Assembly: GCF_003112735.1 (NCBI RefSeq)
Contig: NZ_BFBR01000001.1
Coordinates: 186,001 to 250,000, forward strand
Direction of reading: 5' to 3'
DNA: 64,000 bases
Origin: Candidatus Phycosocius bacilliformis
GTDB taxonomy: Bacteria; Pseudomonadota; Alphaproteobacteria; Caulobacterales; Aquidulcibacteraceae
Shown here piece by piece: positions 57,332 to 64,000 of the stretch. The first letter of the stretch is position 1. Every line of letters begins with the position of its first letter. The notes beneath the pieces are model-generated. The model was given only the letters and a program-made list of their open reading frames with translations. It was not told the origin of the DNA and did no database searches. Both the position numbers and the translations under genes were made by a program.

Positions 57332-58540
57332 TCAGATATCCAACAGCATGCGCTCTGGATCTTCCAGACATTCCTTCACGCGAACAAGGAAGGTCACTGC
57401 CTCTTTGCCATCGACGATGCGGTGGTCATAAGACAAGGCCAGATACATCATCGGGCGGATCACGATCTGGCCACCGACAACCATGGGCCGATCTTGGATC
57501 TTGTGCATGCCCAAAATGCCCGATTGCGGGGCATTCAGGATCGGCGTGGACATCAGCGAACCATAAATGCCGCCGTTGGAAATGGTGAAAGTACCACCCT
57601 GCATATCCTCAATGCTCAACGCGCCATCGCGGGCCTTTTTGCCCAGATCGGCAATGCCTTTTTCAATCCCGGCCAGACCCAGATCATCAGCATGGCGCAG
57701 CACGGGAACAACAAGCCCCTTATCCGTGCCCACAGCCACGCCGATGTCATAGAAGTTCTTGTAGATGATGTCGGTGCCATCAATCTCAGCATTGACCGCC
57801 GGCACATCCTTGAGGGCAACGATACAGGCTTTCACAAAGAAGCTCATGAACCCGAGCTTTGCGCCATGCTTCTTCTCAAACACATCCTTATAGCGATTGC
57901 GGACAGCCATCACATTGGTCATGTCGACCTCGTTGAACGTGGTCAGCATGGCCGCAGTATTCTGGGCATCTTTTAGGCGCCGCGCGATGGTTTGGCGTAG
58001 GCGCGTCATCTTCACCCGCTCTTCACGCGGGCCAAGAGCACGTGGGGCCGAAGGGGCGGCCACAACAGGTGCAGGGGCTGCTGCCAAAGCAGCAACGGCA
58101 GCCAATGCGTCGCCTTTGGTGATGCGACCATCCTTGCCGGTGCCGGTGACCGAAGCCGGCGACAAACCAGCCGTCTCCATCGCCCGGGCCGCGGCTGGCA
58201 TGGGTGCATGGTTGCTGGCCGAAGCGGGCGCAGCAACAATCGGGGCTGGTGCGGGCGCGGGGGCTGGTGCGGCAGGGGCAGCAGCGGGTGCAGCAGCTGC
58301 GCTTGCACCGGCTTCAACCCGGCCGATCACGGTGCCGGGTGTGACATTGGTACCTTCGGCCGCCAAAATCTCAACAAGGACCCCATCGGCGGGTGCAACC
58401 ACCTCAAGCGCGACCTTATCGGTCTCAATTTCGACCAAGAGCTCGTCCTTCTTGACCGCGTCACCAGCCTTTTTCGACCAAGAACCGATCGAGCCTTCGG
58501 CTACGGATTCACCCATCACGGGAACGACGATATCGAGCAT
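57332..58540 (-). CDS. odhB: Dihydrolipoyllysine succinyltransferase (2-oxoglutarate dehydrogenase E2)
   Basis: 402 residues. One lipoyl domain (1-77) with the lipoylated lysine in [11 protein letters not shown] (K42), an alanine/proline hinge (about 78-110), an E3/E1-binding domain ([30 protein letters not shown] split over it), and a catalytic domain with YDHRIVDG (histidine near 372). It is the core of the 2-oxoglutarate complex. Between odhA and the small membrane protein. Confidence 0.97.
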   Translation of the reverse strand: MLDIVVPVMGESVAEGSIGSWSKKAGDAVKKDELLVEIETDKVALEVVAPADGVLVEILAAEGTNVTPGTVIGRVEAGASAAAAPAAAPAAPAPAPAPAPIVAAPASASNHAPMPAAARAMETAGLSPASVTGTGKDGRITKGDALAAVAALAAAPAPVVAAPSAPRALGPREERVKMTRLRQTIARRLKDAQNTAAMLTTFNEVDMTNVMAVRNRYKDVFEKKHGAKLGFMSFFVKACIVALKDVPAVNAEIDGTDIIYKNFYDIGVAVGTDKGLVVPVLRHADDLGLAGIEKGIADLGKKARDGALSIEDMQGGTFTISNGGIYGSLMSTPILNAPQSGILGMHKIQDRPMVVGGQIVIRPMMYLALSYDHRIVDGKEAVTFLVRVKECLEDPERMLLDI

Positions 58541-58615
58541 AAATCCTCCAGCGGAGTCACATGTTTCAGATGGGGCACAACACCCCGGCTTGGTTCATTC
58601 AGGGCCGAGGCCACT

Positions 58616-61603
58616 TTATCCGTAAGTCATTGCCTCATTGAGGAAAGTCTCAAGTTCGCGAATGTGCTTTTTCATCAGGCCTGCGGCGGTGGATGCCGAG
58701 GCTGGACGACCAACATAGGATGCACGCTTGGCCTTCGACTTGGTTTTGCTCAGAACCCATTCGATATTGGGTTCCATAAAATTCCAAGCCCCCATGTTCT
58801 TCGGTTCTTCCTGACACCAAATCACCTCAGCATTCTTGAAGCGCGACAATTCGGTGATCATCGACTTGGCCGGGAAAGGATAAAGCTGCTCGACCCGCAG
58901 GATCACCACATCGGTGAGCCCACGCTTTTCGCGCTCTTCAAACAGGTCATAATAAACCTTGCCCGAACACAGGATAACGCGCTTGATCTCGCTATCTGGC
59001 TTAAGCTGGATGGTGGTGGTGTGGGGTTGATAATGGGCATCATCCCACAAAATGCGGTGGAAGGACGAGCCAGGCCCCATTTCGGCCAAGGTCGACACGC
59101 AACGCTTGTGGCGCAACAACGATTTAGGCGACATCACGATCAACGGCTTGCGGAACTGGCGATGAATCTGGCGGCGCAGCACATGGAAATAATTGGCCGG
59201 GGTGGTGCAATTGACCACCTGCATATTGTCTTCTGCACACAATTGCAGGAAGCGCTCCAAGCGGGCCGAGGAATGTTCCGGACCTTGGCCTTCATAGCCA
59301 TGGGGCAACAGCATCACCAAGCCACTCATGCGCAGCCATTTGCGCTCGCCTGAGCTGATGAATTGGTCGATCACCACTTGGGCACCATTCACAAAGTCGC
59401 CGAACTGGCCTTCCCACAAGGTCAGGCTGTTGGGTGCTGACAGTGAATAGCCATATTCATAGCCCAGCACCGCCTCTTCCGACAAAGCACTATCGATCAC
59501 TTCATAGGCAGCCTGGGTGGGGGAGATATTGTTTAGCGGCGTATAGCGCTGCTCTGTCACCTGATCGACAAAATGGCTATGGCGATGCGAGAACGTCCCG
59601 CGGCAGGAATCCTGCCCTGACAGGCGGACCGGGAAACCTTCATCGAGCAAAGAGGCAAAAGCCAAATGCTCGCCCATAGCCCAGTCCAAGCCTTCACCGG
59701 TTTCAATCATTTTTTGCCGGGCTTGCACCACACGTTCCACGGTCTTGTGGATATTGAGATCGGCCGGGATCGTGGTGATTTTCTCACCCAATTGCTTGAG
59801 TTTTTCGATGGACACATTGGTGTCACCGCGACGGTCTTCACCTTCTGGCAAGCCGAGACCAGACCACACGCCATCCAGCCAGTCGGCCTTATTGGGCTTA
59901 TAGGTTTTGGCCGCCTCAAACTCCTGCTCGAGGAAAGCCTCGAATTCCTTGACCTCAGCCTCAACCTCTGCGGCACTGATGATGCCCTGCTCGATCAGGC
60001 GGGCAGCATAGATTTCCCGCGTGGTCTTTTGGTTCTTGATCTTGGCATACATGACCGGATTGGTCATGGTGGGGTCATCGCCTTCATTGTGGCCAAAACG
60101 GCGATAGCAGAACATGTCCACCACCACATCTTTGGCAAATTTCTGGCGGTATTCGGTGGCCACTTTCGCGGCAAACACCACAGCCTCAGGATCATCGCCA
60201 TTCACATGGAAGATAGGGGCGGCGACCATCAAAGCCACATCGGATGGATAAGGCGAAGACCGCGAGAAGCGCGGCGCTGTGGTAAAGCCAATCTGGTTAT
60301 TCACGATCAGATGGATGGTGCCGCCGGTGCGATGGCCACGCACGCCCGAAATGGCAAAACATTCTGCCACCACGCCTTGCCCGGCAAAAGCAGCATCGCC
60401 ATGCAATAGAAGCGGCATGACCGCCCGGAACTGATCGGCCTTTTCCGGACCATGACTCATCATTTTGGCCCGACATTTGCCCAGCACCACCGGATTGACG
60501 ATCTCAAGGTGCGAGGGGTTCGGCGTCAGCGACAAATGCACGCTATTGCCGTCAAAGGCCCGGTCAGACGACGCCCCCATGTGATATTTCACATCGCCCG
60601 ATCCATCGACATCATCGGGTGTGGCAGAGCCACCTTGGAACTCGTGGAAGATGACGTGATAGGGCTTACCCATCACCGCAGACAAGACATTCAGGCGGCC
60701 CCGGTGCGGCATGCCCAACACCATGTCCTTCACACCCAGATTGCCGCCGCGCTTGATGATTTGCTCCATGGCGGGGATCAGGGCTTCACCACCATCAAGT
60801 CCAAAACGCTTGGTACCAGGGAAGCGCTTGTGCAGGAATTTCTCAAAGGTCTCGGCCTGGATGACCTTGCTTAGAATGGCGCGCTTTCCCTCATTGGTGA
60901 ACGCAATACTCTTGTCCGGGCCCTCGATACGTTCTTGCAGCCAAGCTTTTTCAGCCGGGTCTGAAATATGCATGAACTCTATGCCGACTGTGGAACAATA
61001 TGTGCGGTTCAGCACATCCAGCATTTGGCGGGGCGTGGCATATTCCATTCCCAGCACAAAATCGATGAATATCGGCCGGTCCATATCCTCTGGACCAAAG
61101 CCATATGTCTCGGGTTGCAATTCTGGCTGAGGCTCACGACCCTCATCCAGACCCAAGGGATCGAGGCGGGCGGCCAAATGGCCGCGAATCCGGAAGGCGC
61201 GGATCATCATGAGCGCGCGGATTGAGTCGCGCGTGGCGCGCAGCACATCGGCTTCAGATACAGCCTTGCCTGCTGCCTGAGGGGCAGCGGCAGCCTTGTC
61301 GGCGATTTTCTTTTCAAGCTTGGGCTCAATCAGCGCCCAATTTCCATCCAGCGTGGAGACCAGTTCGCCAATTTCGGATTTCGGCCAATCTTGTCGCTTC
61401 CAGCTTGGCCCTGCCGCGGCACGTTGCGCATCACCACCTGCATCGCCCATGCCGGCAAAGAAGGCCGCCCAAGACGCATCCACAGAGGCCGGATTGGCGG
61501 CCCATTTGGCATATTGCTGCTCAATAAAGACAGCATTCCCACCATAGAGGAACGACGTATCGAGGAGAGCGGAATTGTGCGCGCTGCGCATGTCGTCTGC
61601 CAT
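58616..61603 (-). CDS. odhA: 2-oxoglutarate dehydrogenase E1
   Basis: 995 residues. The N-terminal FLYGGNAVFIEQQYAKW segment is the E2-binding region of E1; RGHLAARLDPL follows. The thiamine-diphosphate domain shows GMPHRGRLNVLSAVMGKP, HLSLTPNPSHLEIVNPVVLG and DMFCYRRFGHNEGDDP. It decarboxylates 2-oxoglutarate, the rate-setting step of that part of the TCA cycle. It is upstream of odhB; 129 bases separate it from sucD. Confidence 0.98.
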   Translation of the reverse strand: MADDMRSAHNSALLDTSFLYGGNAVFIEQQYAKWAANPASVDASWAAFFAGMGDAGGDAQRAAAGPSWKRQDWPKSEIGELVSTLDGNWALIEPKLEKKIADKAAAAPQAAGKAVSEADVLRATRDSIRALMMIRAFRIRGHLAARLDPLGLDEGREPQPELQPETYGFGPEDMDRPIFIDFVLGMEYATPRQMLDVLNRTYCSTVGIEFMHISDPAEKAWLQERIEGPDKSIAFTNEGKRAILSKVIQAETFEKFLHKRFPGTKRFGLDGGEALIPAMEQIIKRGGNLGVKDMVLGMPHRGRLNVLSAVMGKPYHVIFHEFQGGSATPDDVDGSGDVKYHMGASSDRAFDGNSVHLSLTPNPSHLEIVNPVVLGKCRAKMMSHGPEKADQFRAVMPLLLHGDAAFAGQGVVAECFAISGVRGHRTGGTIHLIVNNQIGFTTAPRFSRSSPYPSDVALMVAAPIFHVNGDDPEAVVFAAKVATEYRQKFAKDVVVDMFCYRRFGHNEGDDPTMTNPVMYAKIKNQKTTREIYAARLIEQGIISAAEVEAEVKEFEAFLEQEFEAAKTYKPNKADWLDGVWSGLGLPEGEDRRGDTNVSIEKLKQLGEKITTIPADLNIHKTVERVVQARQKMIETGEGLDWAMGEHLAFASLLDEGFPVRLSGQDSCRGTFSHRHSHFVDQVTEQRYTPLNNISPTQAAYEVIDSALSEEAVLGYEYGYSLSAPNSLTLWEGQFGDFVNGAQVVIDQFISSGERKWLRMSGLVMLLPHGYEGQGPEHSSARLERFLQLCAEDNMQVVNCTTPANYFHVLRRQIHRQFRKPLIVMSPKSLLRHKRCVSTLAEMGPGSSFHRILWDDAHYQPHTTTIQLKPDSEIKRVILCSGKVYYDLFEEREKRGLTDVVILRVEQLYPFPAKSMITELSRFKNAEVIWCQEEPKNMGAWNFMEPNIEWVLSKTKSKAKRASYVGRPASASTAAGLMKKHIRELETFLNEAMTYG

Positions 61604-61732
61604 TAGCCAAACCGTCCAGTTTTCGGGACGGTCGGTCAGGGCGAAGGAAGTCGGCCTTGCCCGGCCGTCACATGATTATTCTATAGCGTCATTCGCGTGC
61701 GAGGCGACTGCTTTATACAAGTCTAAAGCACA

Positions 61733-62617
61733 TCAACCCTTAAGAACTTCCAACAAAGTCGAGCCCAAAGCTGCAGGTGAGGGTGCTACACGAATACCTG
61801 CTGCTTCCATGGCCGCGATCTTGTCCTCTGCGCCACCCTTGCCACCGGCAATAATGGCCCCAGCATGGCCCATGCGACGGCCTGGAGGCGCGGTGCGCCC
61901 GGCGATAAAGCCTGCCATCGGCTTTTTGCGACCCTTTTTGGCCTCATCAGCGATGAATTGAGCGGCATCTTCTTCTGCACTGCCACCGATTTCCCCGATC
62001 ATGATGATCGACTGGGTTTCGGGGTCTGCCAAGAACATCTCCAGCACATCGATAAACTCTGTCCCCTTGACGGGGTCACCACCAATGCCGACCGCAGTTG
62101 TCTGACCAAGACCAGCATTGGAAGTCTGGAACACGGCCTCATAGGTCAAGGTGCCCGAACGCGACACAATGCCAACATTGCCCTTCTTGAAGATCGACCC
62201 TGGCATGATACCGATCTTGCACTCATCTGGGGTCAGAACACCCGGGCAGTTAGGCCCGATCAGACGGGACTTTGACTTTTCCAGTCGGCTCTTGACCTGC
62301 ACCATATCGGCGACGGGAATGCCTTCGGTAATACAGACAATCAGCTCAATCTCGGCTTCAATCGCCTCAATGATGGCAGCCGCAGCACCGGGAGGCGGCA
62401 CATAAATGACCGTAGCATCAGCGCCCGCGCCGTCTTTAGCTTCTGCGACCGAATTGAACACGGGCAAGCCCAAATGTGTCTGGCCGCCCTTACCGGGGCT
62501 GACGCCACCGGTCATGCGGGTGCCATAGGCGATGGCCTGTTCGGAATGGAAGGTACCGTTCTTCCCGGTGAAACCCTGACAAATCACCTTGGTTTCTTTA
62601 TTGATCAGGATCGACAT
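61733..62617 (-). CDS. sucD: Succinyl-CoA synthetase alpha subunit
   Basis: 294 residues from the ATG at 62615-62617. CoA-binding [35 protein letters not shown], and the phosphohistidine loop [18 protein letters not shown]. It converts succinyl-CoA to succinate with ATP/GTP synthesis, together with SucC. sucC is not upstream; the quinone-oxidoreductase gene is. A longer frame upstream of 62617 is not similar to SucD. Confidence 0.97.
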   Translation of the reverse strand: MSILINKETKVICQGFTGKNGTFHSEQAIAYGTRMTGGVSPGKGGQTHLGLPVFNSVAEAKDGAGADATVIYVPPPGAAAAIIEAIEAEIELIVCITEGIPVADMVQVKSRLEKSKSRLIGPNCPGVLTPDECKIGIMPGSIFKKGNVGIVSRSGTLTYEAVFQTSNAGLGQTTAVGIGGDPVKGTEFIDVLEMFLADPETQSIIMIGEIGGSAEEDAAQFIADEAKKGRKKPMAGFIAGRTAPPGRRMGHAGAIIAGGKGGAEDKIAAMEAAGIRVAPSPAALGSTLLEVLKG

Positions 62618-62789
62618 GAGGCCCTCGGTTCGCAGTAAAGATTGTGGCCGCCGTGTTAGCGCAGCCTGCTCCACTTGCAAACCGAAAGAGGCGGTAATCT
62701 GGCAACGAATCTCACCTGAGACCCCGGACCAGATGTCGCACCACACAAACAAGACAGGCCAAGCGGCCAAGCACGGGGGTGATCGGCCC

Positions 62790-63755
62790 TTAACCTGCGA
62801 CTTTCAGCATGATTTTGCCCGCATGGGCGTTAGCCTGCATTTTCGCTTGAGCTGCGTCGGCATCTTCAAGCTCAAACACAGAATCAATGAGCGGGCGGAC
62901 CTGGCCGCCAGCCACCCAAGGCCAAACATGGGTTTCCACCGCACGCGCCAAACGTGACTTCTCCGCCACTGTTCGGGCGCGCAAAGTTGATCCAGTCAGG
63001 GTAAGCCGCTTGAGCATCAAGGCCATCAGATTCAGCTGGACTTGCGGGCCCTGTAAAAAGGCAATTTGCACACACCGGCCATCCAATTTCAGACAATCCA
63101 AATTCTGCTGAACATAAGGCCCGCCAACCATATCGAGAACAACATCGACCCCACCGTCGGCCTTGATAATCTCCACAAAAGATTGGGTCTGATAATCAAT
63201 CGCCACATCTGCTCCCAATGTGGTGCACAAAGCAGCTTTCTGCGCCCCACCGGCAGTGGCGTAGACTTTTGCGCCATGCGCCTTGGCCATTTGGATGGCG
63301 GTGGTGCCAATCCCGGAAGCCCCACCATGGACCAGAAAATGCTCTCCCGGCTGCAAGGCTGCACGCTCAAACACATTGGCCCAAACCGTCAGGACAGTTT
63401 CGGGGAGTGCTGCAGCTTCAAGCAAACTCAACCCGTCAGGTATGGCCATACAACAACCCTCATCCGCCCACGCGTAATCAGCATAACCCCCACCGGGCAG
63501 CAGCGCACAAACCAGATCACCCGGCTTCCAGCGCGTGACACCTGGCCCAATGGCAACAATTTCACCCGAACATTCCAGACCCATGGTCTGCGGTGCCCCC
63601 GGTGGTGGCGGATAGGCACCCATGCGTTGAATCAAGTCCGGCCGATTGATCCCGGCATAGGCAATCTTGATGAGCACCTGACCCGGCCCTGCGACTGCGC
63701 GATCAATCAGGGCAAGTTCGAGCGCAGCTCCAGCGGGTGCAACAACAGCGCGCAT
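62790..63755 (-). CDS. NAD(P)H quinone oxidoreductase (PIG3-type MDR)
   Basis: 321 residues from the ATG at 63753-63755; a TTG at 63776 would add seven. Zinc-free MDR with [33 protein letters not shown], and a nucleotide-binding [32 protein letters not shown]3-like reductases act on quinones. Divergent from DUF1192, which is a common neighbour. 172 bases separate it from sucD. Confidence 0.92.
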   Translation of the reverse strand: MRAVVAPAGAALELALIDRAVAGPGQVLIKIAYAGINRPDLIQRMGAYPPPPGAPQTMGLECSGEIVAIGPGVTRWKPGDLVCALLPGGGYADYAWADEGCCMAIPDGLSLLEAAALPETVLTVWANVFERAALQPGEHFLVHGGASGIGTTAIQMAKAHGAKVYATAGGAQKAALCTTLGADVAIDYQTQSFVEIIKADGGVDVVLDMVGGPYVQQNLDCLKLDGRCVQIAFLQGPQVQLNLMALMLKRLTLTGSTLRARTVAEKSRLARAVETHVWPWVAGGQVRPLIDSVFELEDADAAQAKMQANAHAGKIMLKVAG

Positions 63756-63818
63756 CTTGTCGTGGGGGACTGTCAAAATTGGGACTCCGGTGCCAGAATG
63801 GGAATGAGGAGGCCAGTC

Positions 63819-64000
63819 ATGATCGACGATGATCCATTCGCCAAGTCCGTTCCCCAGTCTGTCCGGCTGGAGGATCTCTCCATTCGAGAGTTACAAGAGC
63901 GGATTTCAGACCTCGAGGCGGAAATTCGGCAGATAAATGACCTGATTAAGGCAAAAGAAGGCAGCAAAAAGGCAGCAGATTCCTTTTTTAAGACGCCCCC
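63819..64000 (+). CDS. DUF1192 family protein (3' end outside the window)
   Basis: Sixty codons are visible from the ATG at 63819 (GAGGAGG upstream) with no stop before the window ends. Sequence: an acidic start, then VRLEDLSIRELQERISDLEAE and a lysine-rich end, typical of the short alphaproteobacterial family DUF1192, usually 60-70 residues. Function unknown. Frequently divergent from a PIG3-type quinone oxidoreductase, as here. Confidence 0.85.
   Translation, partial: MIDDDPFAKSVPQSVRLEDLSIRELQERISDLEAEIRQINDLIKAKEGSKKAADSFFKTP

Overview
The window is a chromosomal segment of an alphaproteobacterium with moderately high GC and strong GC-rich third codon positions. The evidence is the Mic60-like gene between hemD and a HemY-type gene, DUF2125 and DUF1192 proteins, a tol-pal/cpoB-tilS-ftsH cluster, odhA-odhB-lpd with sucD, an ftsK-lolA neighbourhood, and a GTTC-N7-GTTC (alphaproteobacterial LexA type) site. 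Caulobacterales/Hyphomonadaceae is my best guess, but the sequence alone does not settle it. I saw no tRNA, rRNA, CRISPR array, prophage or insertion sequence. Nearly all the genes are housekeeping, so the novelty is mostly in the intergenic DNA.

Layout. 1-3420: envelope genes ftsE(end)-ftsX-YdcF-plsC-DUF2125, tightly overlapped. 3421-5600: rplU-rpmA and two acetyltransferases. 5730-9454: a chemoreceptor, an alpha/beta hydrolase and a small gene under an apparent SOS box. 9510-16306: proB-obgE, an acyltransferase, mmsA, zapE and alkB. 16315-22387: dnaK-dnaJ, a MaoC-like protein and a DsbD-type reductase. 22404-23918: prfA and rpmB. 24294-32656: tolQ-tolR-tolA-tolB-pal-cpoB-tilS-ftsH. 32767-37111: phhB, ftsK, an M15 peptidase and lolA. 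37140-37367: a probable small RNA. 37380-42560: a membrane protein, a CurA-like reductase and VOC protein pair, a DUF1330 pair, yciI and gpsA. 42613-43817: a TetR regulator, two matching operators and a 37-residue membrane microprotein. 43913-50750: a glycosyltransferase, tsaD and hemC-hemD-mic60-hemY. 50785-55260: thyA, an SDR, a nuclease-fold protein and an old-yellow-enzyme relative. 55338-64000: lpd, a small membrane protein, odhB, odhA, sucD, a quinone oxidoreductase and DUF1192 (cut by the window edge).

How the genes work together. FtsEX, FtsK, Tol-Pal/CpoB, LolA, ZapE and the M15 peptidase serve envelope remodelling and division. OdhA, OdhB, Lpd and SucD cover 2-oxoglutarate to succinate, although sucC is not here. 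DnaK/DnaJ and FtsH form the proteostasis set. HemC and HemD make uroporphyrinogen III and share an operon with Mic60 and a HemY-like TPR protein.

Most notable non-genic signals: (i) a promoter, structured C-rich RNA and intrinsic terminator at 37182-37367 that fit a new sRNA; (ii) two copies of TGAAC-N12-GTTCA, one in front of tetR and one abutting a near-consensus promoter for a 37-aa membrane protein whose 3' UTR has C-rich hairpin loops; (iii) an SOS box over the -10 of a 103-aa gene of unknown function; (iv) two related palindromes sharing AAAGGATATA in front of the VOC/CurA operon and the membrane protein that follows it.
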